8,364 nt of DNA. Origin: Subdoligranulum variabile (GTDB taxonomy: Bacteria; Bacillota; Clostridia; Oscillospirales; Ruminococcaceae). Under the pieces are notes generated by a model that saw only the letters and a list, made by a program, of their open reading frames with translations, was not told where the DNA came from and made no database searches. A program made the translations under genes and the position numbers. Where the stretch lies: assembly GCA_003343905.1 (NCBI GenBank), contig QAKI01000030.1, forward strand, positions 1-8,364, read 5' to 3'. This document shows, piece after piece, positions 1 to 6,280 of the stretch; the first letter of the stretch is position 1; the number at the start of each line of letters is the position of its first letter.

Positions 1-50
1 AGCAAAAGGGGATGATAAGTTTATCACCACCGACTATTTGCAACAGTGCC
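1..50 (-). mobile_element. IS26 left-end fragment (terminal inverted repeat plus start of transposase leader)
   Basis: Read on the minus strand, base 50 begins GGCACTGTTGCAAA, the 14-bp IS26 terminal inverted repeat, and the following bases down to position 1 match the IS26 left-end leader from memory. Only the leader is in the window. The transposase gene (IS6 family, DDE) would start just beyond position 1 and read leftwards, away from the ars genes. The element ends 7 bases beyond the stop codon of the phosphatase gene, so the operon's distal end was probably set by IS26 insertion or an IS26-mediated deletion. Which of the two cannot be told without the other flank. Confidence 0.93.
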
Positions 51-57
51 GCCGTTG

Positions 58-555
58 TTACTGGTAGCCGTATCGCCTGTTAAGATAACTGACCTGCACC
101 GGAGAAGTCAGTGATTTTGGCCTGATTAGCTGGACCTGTTTTTTCACCTGAGCAGGCAGATACCCTGACTCGAGCATCAGGATAGCGGCCATCATCCCTG
201 TCCGGCCAGAACCTCCATGACAATGGATAACCATCGTTCCGCCAGACCTGACGATCGCCAGCAGATTCGTTTTTTCCCGGGCAAATGCCTGTTCAAATGG
301 GGCTTCAGGTGCACAGCTGTCTTCTACGGGGAGGTGAAACCAGTCCATATAAAAGTCAGCGCACAGTGACGGGAGGGCATCAGCCTCATTTTCACTGAGT
401 TCAGCCAGCGTCATCATGGTGATAACAGCCTGTGCCCCGGCTTCCTTTAATGATTTCAATGAATTAGCAAGTGGCACCCCTCTGGTTCCCGGACAGGGGG
501 TAAATATCAGCCTGGCGCCATTGTCCAGGGTGAGAATATCAAACGGGTGAAACAT
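58..555 (-). CDS. Protein-tyrosine/dual-specificity phosphatase-like protein, last gene of the ars operon
   Basis: Cytosolic cysteine-phosphatase of about 165 residues. The signature HCHGGSGRTG (HCx5R: Cys112, Arg118 counted from the ATG at 555) is the phosphate-binding loop, and Asp79 in the PVED segment is placed to be the general acid. The arrangement recalls small CDKN3-like or dual-specificity phosphatases rather than the LMW type encoded just upstream. Start: an ATG at 570 also exists but has no good ribosome site. The ATG at 555 has GGAG (565-568) 9 bases ahead and is preferred. It lies 138 bases beyond the second LMW arsenate reductase (stop at 694), is co-oriented, and has no clear promoter of its own, so it is probably the operon's distal gene. 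Its substrate is unknown. A role in arsenate or phosphate chemistry is inferred from context only. The reading frame is complete, ending just before IS26. Confidence 0.82.
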   Translation of the reverse strand: MFHPFDILTLDNGARLIFTPCPGTRGVPLANSLKSLKEAGAQAVITMMTLAELSENEADALPSLCADFYMDWFHLPVEDSCAPEAPFEQAFAREKTNLLAIVRSGGTMVIHCHGGSGRTGMMAAILMLESGYLPAQVKKQVQLIRPKSLTSPVQVSYLNRRYGYQ

Positions 556-564
556 CAATAAAGG

Positions 565-568
565 CTCC
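565..568 (-). promoter_or_regulatory. Ribosome binding site deciding the phosphatase start
   Basis: GGAG on the minus strand lies 9 bases before the ATG at 555 and overlaps the alternative upstream start (ATG at 570). The upstream ATG has only AT-rich sequence before it, so translation most likely begins at 555. Confidence 0.5.
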
Positions 569-570
569 AT

Positions 571-693
571 GCTAATGGTTTATTAATCTTCGACGTTATG
601 CCGTTACCTTATCCGTGCTGTTTGTATCAGCCGGGATAACGTTTTCAGGGCGCAGTCAGGGTTTGTAAGGAAGGGAGACCGATCGGTTACGGT
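571..693. other. Intergenic gap between second LMW arsenate reductase and phosphatase
   Basis: This 123-base gap is long for the interior of this operon. It contains a perfect 10-bp palindrome, ACCGATCGGT, at 678-687, right after the arsenate reductase stop. No T-tract follows on the minus strand, so it is not a convincing terminator. I see no good sigma-70 promoter. Confidence 0.4.
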
Positions 694-1203
694 TTATTGT
701 TCGTCAGATCCGGTATGTCCCATTGCCTGCAGCTGATGCTGTAATGAAATCCGGTCGATTTTATCCAGGGGAAGGCTCAGAAACAGCCGGATGCGCGTGG
801 CTATCTGTTTTTCAACCTCCACAAAGGCGTGGTACTTCTCCTTATCGGTACCCTCTGCTGAAGCTGGATCCCGGAACCCCCAGTGAGCTGTTATGGGGCC
901 GCCCGGGAACACCGGACATCCTTCTCCCGCCATCTTGTCACACAGCGTAAAAATGAAATCCATTTGCGGAGCATCCGGATGCTGAAAGTTTTGCAGATGT
1001 TTGCTTTTCAGGAATTCAGTACTGAATCCCTGATCGTTAAGCACCCTGAGCGTCAGCGGGTGAGGTGAACTTGCCGGTTGAGTACCGGCGCTGAATGCCC
1101 GGAATTTTCCCCCGCCGAGCTGGTTCATCAGCACTTCAGCAAACAGGCTTCGTGCCGAATTCCCGGAACACAGGAACAGGACATTGTATGTTTTACTCAT
1201 CAT
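694..1203 (-). CDS. arsC: Arsenate reductase, low-molecular-weight tyrosine phosphatase family (second copy)
   Basis: Predicted cytosolic reductase of As(V) to As(III), using the LMW-phosphatase fold as in thioredoxin-coupled ArsC. The N-terminal P-loop is CSGNSARS (Cys12, Arg18, a Cx5R site). A second redox pair follows at Cys88 and Cys96 in the segment TLCDKMAGEGCP, and the HWGFRDP motif supplies the catalytic Asp112. At 169 residues it is slightly longer than the classical ~130-residue enzyme because of a C-terminal extension. Tandem ATGs at 1203 and 1200 make the exact start uncertain by one residue; an AAGG lies upstream. It follows arsC after 72 bases that hold a hairpin. It is a diverged paralogue of the protein at 5273-5752, not a recent duplicate. 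The electron donor (thioredoxin or glutaredoxin/mycothiol type) cannot be read from sequence alone. Confidence 0.9.
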   Translation of the reverse strand: MMSKTYNVLFLCSGNSARSLFAEVLMNQLGGGKFRAFSAGTQPASSPHPLTLRVLNDQGFSTEFLKSKHLQNFQHPDAPQMDFIFTLCDKMAGEGCPVFPGGPITAHWGFRDPASAEGTDKEKYHAFVEVEKQIATRIRLFLSLPLDKIDRISLQHQLQAMGHTGSDEQ

Positions 1204-1236
1204 CGCGGCTTACCTTATGTCAGGCCGGAAAGGTAT

Positions 1237-1268
1237 GATCGGGCCGCTCAGGTGCTGACAGCCCGACC
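1237..1268 (-). repeat. Intercistronic hairpin after arsC
   Basis: On the minus-strand transcript, GGTCGGGC pairs with GCCCGATC (7 Watson-Crick pairs plus one G-U). Inside it a second stem, TCAG-CAC-CTGA, can form. It begins 8 bases after the arsC stop codon. No uridine run follows, so it is better read as an mRNA-stability, processing or partial-attenuation element than as a strong intrinsic terminator. The mismatch is G-U only in the minus-strand RNA, which fits a structure acting in the operon transcript. Confidence 0.5.
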
Positions 1269-1275
1269 GCTGGGA

Positions 1276-1704
1276 TTACTTCGCGACACGCTGCCCCTGG
1301 GCATCAATCACCTGTTCGCCGTCCTCTTTGCTGAACGCTCCCTTTTGTGCATCCGGCAGAATATCCAGCACCACTTCAGACGGACGGCACAGCCGGGTAC
1401 CCACAGGTGTGACCACAACAGGACGATTGATCAGGATGGGATGCTGCAGCATAAAATCAATCAGCTCATCGTCACTCCATTTATCCTCTGCCAGGCCCAG
1501 TTGCTCATAAGGCTCCACATTTTTTCGCAGCAGGGCACGCACGCTGATCCCCATATCAGCGATGAGCCTGACCAGCTCAGCACGCGCTGGCGGTGTCTCA
1601 AGGTATAAAATGACCGTTGGTTCCACACCACTGTTGCGGATCAGCTCGAGGGTATTACGGGACGTACCGCAGGCCGGGTTATGATAAATCGTAATTGCGC
1701 TCAT
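1276..1704 (-). CDS. arsC: Arsenate reductase, glutaredoxin-dependent (ArsC/Spx fold)
   Basis: Reduces arsenate to arsenite with glutathione and glutaredoxin in the cytosol, feeding ArsAB or ArsB. The 142 residues match the R773 ArsC length (141). The catalytic Cys12 lies in HNPACGTSRN, and the arsenate-binding arginines known from the family are present as Arg60 (ALLRKN), Arg94 (LINRPVV) and Arg107 (LCRPSE). The start ATG is preceded by GAAGAGAG at a suitable distance. It lies 57 bases beyond arsB, as in the classical arsRDABC operon. This enzyme family is unrelated in fold to the two LMW-phosphatase reductases in the same operon. No defect seen. Confidence 0.97.
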   Translation of the reverse strand: MSAITIYHNPACGTSRNTLELIRNSGVEPTVILYLETPPARAELVRLIADMGISVRALLRKNVEPYEQLGLAEDKWSDDELIDFMLQHPILINRPVVVTPVGTRLCRPSEVVLDILPDAQKGAFSKEDGEQVIDAQGQRVAK

Positions 1705-1761
1705 AAATCACTCTCTTCAGGTTTGACGGGCACAGGTCCGTGACGACCGGAGCCAGGTTAA

Positions 1762-3051
1762 TCACAACGAAACGGATAAACGTAATACCAGGGCAACAAG
1801 CGTCACAAACAGCACGGGCAGGGTCATTACAATGCCGACCCGGAAGTAATATCCCCAGGAGATCCGGATATCTTTCTGCGCCAGTACATGTAGCCACAGC
1901 AGGGTGGCCAGACTGCCGATAGGGGTGATTTTGGGTCCCAGATCGCTGCCAATAACATTGGCGTAAATCATGGCCTCTTTAATCACCCCGGTCGCCGTGC
2001 TGCCATCAATAGACAGTGCTCCCACCAGGACGGTTGGCATGTTATTCATGATCGAGGAGAGGAAGGCGGTCAGGAAGCCCGTGCCCAGCGTGGCCATCCA
2101 CAGCCCCTGGCTGGCAAACTGATTAAGTACGGCTGACAGGTAGTCAGTCAGTCCGGCATTACGCAGCCCGTAGACCACCAGGTACATACCCAGGGAGAAA
2201 ATCACAATCTGCCAGGGGGCTCCGCGAAGCACCTTTCCGGTATTAATCGCATGTCCTTTTTTGGCGACAAGAAACAGAATAAGTGCCCCGGCAGCAGCAA
2301 CTGCGCTGACGGGGATCCCCAGAGGTTCAAGACCAAAGAACCCGATCAGCAATAGAGCCAGTACGCCCCAGCCTGTCCGGAAGGTGTTCAGATCGCGGAT
2401 AGCTTCTTCAGGTGCTTTCAGACGGGAGATTTCATAGGTTGCAGGAATATCCTTGCGGAAATACAGATGCAGCATCACCAGTGTGGCAATGATGGCAGCG
2501 ATATCAACCGGCACCATAACTGACGCGTATTCATTGAACCCGAGTTTAAAGAAATCTGCCGAGACGATGTTTACCAGGTTCGAAACGATGAGCGGCAGGC
2601 TGGCGGAGTCCGCGATAAACCCTGCTGCCATGACGAACGCCAGCGTTGTGCCTTTACTGAATCCCAGAGCGAGTAGCATGGCAATTACGATAGGTGTCAG
2701 GATCAGCGCCGCTCCGTCGTTGGCAAACAGGGCCGCTACCGCAGCACCCAGTAAAATAATCCAGGTAAACAACCAGCGTCCGCGCCCGTTTCCCCAGCGT
2801 GCGACGTGCAGAGCAGCCCATTCAAAGAAACCCGATTCGTCGAGTAACAGACTGATGATAATGACCGCAATGAATGTTGCCGTCGCATTCCAGACGATAT
2901 GCCAGACGGTCGGAATATCACCGACGTGAACCACGCCTGAAATCAGTGCAAGTGCGGCGCCGAGCATCGCACTCCAGCCAATTCCCAGTCCGCGGGGTTG
3001 CCAGATGACCAGTACAATGGTCAGAATAAAAATAGCTGCAGCCAGCCACAT
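1762..3051 (-). CDS. arsB: Arsenite/antimonite efflux carrier ArsB
   Basis: Inner-membrane carrier that exports As(OH)3 and Sb(III). It works either as an H+ antiporter alone or as the membrane subunit of the ArsAB ATPase. The 429 residues equal the R773 ArsB length, and the sequence reads nearly collinearly with what I recall of R773: an N-terminal membrane start (WLAAAIFILTIVLVIWQP), the SLLLDESGFFEWAALHV region, ANDGAALILTP, and SSIMNNMPTVLVGALS. Numerous hydrophobic segments along the whole length fit the family's 12 membrane spans. AGGAGG (3056-3061) lies only 4 bases before the ATG, the strongest ribosome site in the operon, so arsB should be translated independently even though arsA upstream is frameshifted. 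No disruption seen. Given the arsA lesion, this carrier is probably what actually confers arsenite efflux. Confidence 0.98.
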   Translation of the reverse strand: MWLAAAIFILTIVLVIWQPRGLGIGWSAMLGAALALISGVVHVGDIPTVWHIVWNATATFIAVIIISLLLDESGFFEWAALHVARWGNGRGRWLFTWIILLGAAVAALFANDGAALILTPIVIAMLLALGFSKGTTLAFVMAAGFIADSASLPLIVSNLVNIVSADFFKLGFNEYASVMVPVDIAAIIATLVMLHLYFRKDIPATYEISRLKAPEEAIRDLNTFRTGWGVLALLLIGFFGLEPLGIPVSAVAAAGALILFLVAKKGHAINTGKVLRGAPWQIVIFSLGMYLVVYGLRNAGLTDYLSAVLNQFASQGLWMATLGTGFLTAFLSSIMNNMPTVLVGALSIDGSTATGVIKEAMIYANVIGSDLGPKITPIGSLATLLWLHVLAQKDIRISWGYYFRVGIVMTLPVLFVTLVALVLRLSVSL

Positions 3052-3055
3052 AAAA

Positions 3056-3061
3056 CCTCCT
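3056..3061 (-). promoter_or_regulatory. Strong Shine-Dalgarno of arsB
   Basis: AGGAGG on the minus strand, 4 bases from the arsB ATG. It matters because translation of the upstream arsA frame stops early, so arsB needs its own initiation. Confidence 0.75.
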
Positions 3062-3091
3062 GTCGGGCAGAACGATACCCGCCCTTCTTTA

Positions 3092-4859
3092 TTATTTTTC
3101 CGCCTGACGGATCAGACGTTGCAGTTGCTCAATACCCGTCGGCGCTTCCTGTTGCAGAGGGATCAGCGCCATACGAGAGGCCAGCTCGGTCCTGACCTTA
3201 TTGATTTGAGTAGCTTCGTGTGCGGCCCTCGTCAATAACAGCGGTGAAGTTGTCTCTGTTGCGACCAGACTGTTATTGATGAGCCATGCCCAGGGTTCAA
3301 TCCCGGCCCGGCGCAAATCCTCCTGTAAACCGGCGGCTTCCAGAACTGGGGTAGTTTCAGGCAGGGTAACGAGCATAATTTTGGTCCGCTCAGGATCCTG
3401 CAACTGCATCATTGGTGTCAGATAATGTCCCTTATCTCCCATCCGTTTGGCCACTTCACGATGGTAGGCACCCGTCGCATCAAGCAGCAACAGGGTATGG
3501 CCCGTCGGGGCTGTATCCATGACAACAAAACGCTTCCCGGCTTCCCTGATCACACGGGAAAACGCCTGGAACACGGCAATTTCTTCCGTACAGGGAGAGC
3601 GTAAATCTTACTTCCAGTAACGCGCGTCCCTGTGTGTCCAGAGCATTTCCTTTCGTGGCAAGAACATGTTCCCGGTAGCGCTCTGTCTCCGTATGCGGAT
3701 CGATACGACTGACCTGGAGATTATGGCATTGTCCGTTCAGGGTGTTTTCAAGGTGAGCTGCGGGATCGGAGGTGGTCAGGTGAACATCAAACCCTTTGTC
3801 TGCAAGCGCCACGGCGACAGCAGCGGCCAGAGTGGTCTTTCCCACACCCCCTTTGCCCATCAACATCACCAGACCATGTCCGTCCCTGGCAATATCATCA
3901 ACCAGCATTTCAAGGGACGGTGCAGAGATGACCTCAGAGCGTGATATCGCATCAGCTGATACACATGGGATGTTATCTTTGTCCAGCAGACGCCGAAGCG
4001 CCTTCACTCCAACCAGATTTTCCTGCTGCAGGCTTAACTTGTCAGTCGGTAGTGCGGTAAGTACCGGCGGCATTCCGGAAAGAATACGTTGTTCTCGCTG
4101 GTACAACGCACTGGCAAGATTGTCCTGTGAGGCTTCTCCGGCCGGCATCATCCCGTTTATCACCAGGTACTGGTGCTTCAGACCGACATGCAGCAGTTCA
4201 TCATGCGTGCGGGCGACTTCAGCCAGCGTTGACTGCTGAGCGCGGGCGACCAGAATTACCCGTGTCTTTTCCCCGTCTGCCAGTACCGATAAGGCGTGCG
4301 AGTAGCGTTCCCGTTGTTTTTCCAGTCCGGCCAGCGGACCAAGGCAGGACGCACCGTCAGGATTTGTCTCGATAAAACTGCTCCAGGCTCCCGGCAGCTG
4401 GAGCAGGCGAATGGTGTGTCCTGTAGGGGCGGTATCAAAAATCACATGGTCAAAATCATTCAGTAACGCGTCATCGGTCAGCAGGCCGGTGAACTCATCA
4501 AAGGCAGCAATTTCTGTTGTGCAGGCACCGGATAACTGTTCTTCAATGCTGCGCACCACCTCTTCGGGAAGAACGCCTCTAACCGGATCAACGATGCGGG
4601 CACGATATTGTTGTGCAGCCGCCTGCGGATCGATCTCAAGCGCTGTGAGTCCAGGGACGGCAGAGATGACCGTCAGGGTATTACCGATCTGCTGCCCGAA
4701 AACCTGCCCCACATTTGACGCCGGATCGGTACTGACCAGCAGGATACGTTTTCCCTCATCAGCAAGACGAATAGCCGTTGCGCAGGAAAGCGAGGTTTTT
4801 CCGACCCCGCCTTTCCCGGTAAAAAAGAGAAACTTCGGAATACTGTTCAGATAGTTCAC
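3092..4859 (-). pseudogene. arsA: Arsenical pump ATPase ArsA, frameshifted in the second ATPase half
   Basis: ArsA is the soluble ATPase that energises ArsB and receives As(III) from ArsD. Both halves of the tandem protein are recognisable. A1 has a P-loop GKGGVGKT (residues 15-22), Cys113 and Cys172 of the metalloid site, and DTAPTGHT. A2 has P-loop GKGGVGKT (about 335-342). After residue 416 (GRALLE) the frame is lost: one extra base at 3608-3610 makes the first frame read 43 foreign residues and stop at 3480. The missing part (RSPCTEEIAVFQAF with the third metalloid Cys, the second DTAPTGHT and the C-terminus) continues intact in another frame to 3092. Removing one base restores 588 residues, against 583 for R773 ArsA. 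Start: GTG at 4859, with GGAG 6 bases upstream and the family N-terminus FLFFTGKGG in register; the in-frame ATG at 4892 lies inside the end of arsD. The intact reading on both sides suggests a recent mutation or a sequence error. Confidence 0.9.
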
Positions 4860-4865
4860 GATGGG

Positions 4866-4869
4866 CTCC
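4866..4869 (-). promoter_or_regulatory. Ribosome binding site deciding the GTG start of arsA
   Basis: GGAG (within CAGGAG) on the minus strand is 6 bases upstream of the GTG at 4859. This start gives an N-terminus that places the first P-loop at residues 15-22, as in R773 ArsA. Confidence 0.65.
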
Positions 4870-4882
4870 TGTCCGGCTGAGT

Positions 4883-5248
4883 TCAGCAACATGAAGTGTT
4901 GCCGCCGCCACAGCTTTTTACCAGAGCTCTACCAGCTTTCTCCTCAACAATCCCAAACCAGCGAACCAGATCCTGGCGCGTCGGATAGCGCCCGGACAGG
5001 ACGAACTCGCCATCCAGCAGAATCAATGGCAGGCTTTCAGCGCCGGAGCGTTCAAGAAAGGCTTTAACTGTCGGGTTCTCAGCAAACGCCATCGGTTGCT
5101 GTGACAGATTAAAGCGTTCCACCGATACACCCTGCTGTTTCAGCCATGTCACGTCTGCGGAAAATGACACTAAAGTCTGATCAACTTCCGTACCGCACAC
5201 ACCAGAACTGCAGCAAAGTGCCGGGTCATATACTGACAGTGTTTTCAT
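4883..5248 (-). CDS. arsD: ArsD, arsenic metallochaperone and weak co-repressor
   Basis: Small cytosolic protein that binds As(III)/Sb(III) and hands it to ArsA; in R773 it also represses the ars promoter weakly. The 121 residues match the family (R773: 120). The chaperone site Cys12-Cys13-Cys18 is present in LCCSSGVCG. The C-terminal vicinal pair Cys120-Cys121 is present. The middle pair of R773 (Cys112-Cys113) is reduced to a single Cys113 in KSCGGGNTSCC, so that site should be weakened or lost; it is not needed for chaperone activity in the family. AAGGA precedes the ATG. The gene lies 24 bases after the LMW reductase and ends 23 bases before the arsA GTG. Its client ArsA is frameshifted here, so in this copy the protein may lack a working partner. 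Confidence 0.96.
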   Translation of the reverse strand: MKTLSVYDPALCCSSGVCGTEVDQTLVSFSADVTWLKQQGVSVERFNLSQQPMAFAENPTVKAFLERSGAESLPLILLDGEFVLSGRYPTRQDLVRWFGIVEEKAGRALVKSCGGGNTSCC

Positions 5249-5272
5249 TATCTCTATTCCTTCAGGTTTAAG

Positions 5273-5752
5273 TTAAAAAATGGTCTCACCGATCCGGTTC
5301 AGTTCAGCCTGAAGACGCTCTTCAGGGCCGGAAATGACTGATGACGGAAGCGACAGAAAAGCTTCAATCCGGTGATGAAGAATTTGCCAGGCCTTTTCGA
5401 AAGCAGCGTCGATTTCCTGTTCACTCCCGGTAGCCTTATCAGGATCCTCCACTCCCCAGTGTGCCCTGACTGCCGGAGCAAGATACGCAGGACAGGTTTC
5501 ACCAGCCGCATTACCGCACACCGTGATCACCACATCAGGTGTCACCGGGAGGTTGTCCCACGATTTACTGTAGTACCCATCCGTGGGTATCTCTTTGATT
5601 CTGAGAAGAGCCAGGGAACGGGGATGGACTTCACCTTTTGGCTGGCTGCCGGCGCTGAATGCATGATGCTCTTTCGGTGAAAGCGCATTAAATGTTGCTT
5701 CGGCCAGGATGGAGCGGCAGGAATTACCGGTACACAAAAATAGTATATTCAT
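5273..5752 (-). CDS. arsC: Arsenate reductase, low-molecular-weight tyrosine phosphatase family (first copy)
   Basis: Predicted cytosolic As(V) reductase of the LMW-phosphatase fold, 159 residues from the chosen start. The P-loop CTGNSCRS gives Cys7 and Arg13 (Cx5R), with an extra Cys12 inside the loop. A redox pair lies at Cys79 and Cys87 (VCGNAAGETCP), and HWGVEDP holds the catalytic Asp103. Start: the frame is open further up to a GTG at 5818 that overlaps the end of arsR, but the family begins at MNILFLCTGNS. The ATG at 5752 has GGTGG 4 bases upstream, so it is preferred. The position between arsR and arsD is not the classical arsRDABC order and implies insertion of an extra reductase module. 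The leader before it is extremely AT-rich. It shares the fold but only moderate similarity with the copy at 694-1203. Confidence 0.92.
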   Translation of the reverse strand: MNILFLCTGNSCRSILAEATFNALSPKEHHAFSAGSQPKGEVHPRSLALLRIKEIPTDGYYSKSWDNLPVTPDVVITVCGNAAGETCPAYLAPAVRAHWGVEDPDKATGSEQEIDAAFEKAWQILHHRIEAFLSLPSSVISGPEERLQAELNRIGETIF

Positions 5753-5808
5753 AATGCCACCATATAAATTCGTTAAATCATATATGTTTAAATAAATTTT
5801 TATATCTG
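5753..5808. other. AT-rich spacer between arsR and the first LMW arsenate reductase
   Basis: About 85% A+T over roughly 54 bases, in a window that is otherwise near 50% GC. It contains overlapping TATAT and TTTAAA stretches, so a secondary leftward promoter is possible, but no single -35/-10 pair stands out. It may also mark the join where the reductase gene entered the operon. Confidence 0.45.
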
Positions 5809-6162
5809 TTAAAGACACACCGCTCTGCCACCGGTTGTGGAACTGTTACGGGCAACCCGTCTGACCAGAAGCGCAATTTCCTCTTCCTGGCTCAAATAAG
5901 CCTGCTCAATGACTGCCGCCGCCCAGGCGGGCATGTGCGCTGAAAGCCGATAGTGGATCCATTTACCCTCACGGCGGTCAATAAGCAGCCCACTTTCCCG
6001 TAGCATGGAAAGGTGGCGGGATATCTTGGGCTGGGATTCCTCCAGCGTTCCGCAAAGCTCGCAAACACAGAGTTCTCCTGACGCTCTCAGCAACAGCACG
6101 ATTTTCAGGCGAGTTTCATCCGAGAGATTTTTGAAAAGCTGAAGCGCGGTGATTGGGGACAT
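5809..6162 (-). CDS. arsR: ArsR, As(III)/Sb(III)-responsive winged-helix repressor
   Basis: Dimeric ArsR/SmtB-family repressor of the ars promoter; it leaves DNA on binding As(III) or Sb(III). The 117 residues equal the R773 ArsR length. The inducer site is Cys32-x-Cys34-xx-Cys37 in ELCVCELC, at the start of the recognition-domain helix, identical in position to R773 ArsR. The helix-turn-helix follows in SQPKISRHLSMLRESGLL, and the wing in DRREGKWIHYRL. GGAG (6168-6171) lies 5 bases before the ATG. It is the first gene of the leftward operon, so it represses its own synthesis. The probable operator lies in the divergent region immediately upstream. No abnormality seen. Confidence 0.98.
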   Translation of the reverse strand: MSPITALQLFKNLSDETRLKIVLLLRASGELCVCELCGTLEESQPKISRHLSMLRESGLLIDRREGKWIHYRLSAHMPAWAAAVIEQAYLSQEEEIALLVRRVARNSSTTGGRAVCL

Positions 6163-6189
6163 AAATACTCCATGGTTTCGTTCGGCTTC

Positions 6190-6217
6190 ATCTTAGTCCT
6201 CTCTGAATTCATGTCAA
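6190..6217 (-). promoter_or_regulatory. Leftward ars operon promoter (sigma-70)
   Basis: On the minus strand a perfect TTGACA (-35, bases 6217-6212) is followed after 16 bases by TAAGAT (-10, bases 6195-6190, 4 of 6 consensus). Transcription would begin around 6183, about 20 bases before the arsR ATG at 6162. Position and strength fit the main ars promoter. Confidence 0.75.
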
Positions 6218-6223
6218 CAACAC

Positions 6224-6239
6224 ATTCGAAAAATCGAAT
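6224..6239. promoter_or_regulatory. Probable ArsR operator
   Basis: A perfect inverted repeat, ATTCGA and TCGAAT, separated by 4 A/T bases. It lies 6 bases upstream of the -35 box of the ars promoter, where the ArsR footprint lies in R773 (just upstream of -35). The half-site TTCG resembles known enterobacterial ArsR sites. It also overlaps the probable -35 of the rightward promoter, so one dimer site could control both directions. Confidence 0.7.
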
Positions 6240-6254
6240 ATTACAATCTATAAT
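6225..6254 (+). promoter_or_regulatory. Probable rightward divergent promoter
   Basis: A perfect -10, TATAAT, lies at 6249-6254. At a spacing of 18 the -35 would be TTCGAA (6225-6230, 3 of 6), inside the ArsR operator. Transcription would begin near 6261, ahead of the small ORF at 6281. The weak -35 is offset by the ideal -10. Confidence 0.55.
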
Positions 6255-6280
6255 TATGATGCTGAGTAAAGGGGGTTAAC

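Noticed and set aside
678..687. Perfect palindrome ACCGATCGGT as an operator
   Set aside because: Ten bases with no nearby promoter and no second copy noticed in the window; it could be chance.
1078..1608. Open frame of 176 codons on the plus strand
   Set aside because: It lies antisense across arsC and the second LMW reductase, which are certain genes. Its protein is rich in His, Arg and Gln with no domain, as expected for a shadow frame.
3092..3574. C-terminal arsA fragment as an independent gene starting at a GTG
   Set aside because: The GTG codes for an internal valine of the conserved AVFQAF segment. The fragment lacks a P-loop and is best explained as the downstream part of frameshifted arsA.
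3796..4854. Plus-strand open frames of 147 codons each opposite arsA
   Set aside because: Ser/Arg-rich composition and complete overlap with conserved arsA coding sequence show them to be antisense shadows.
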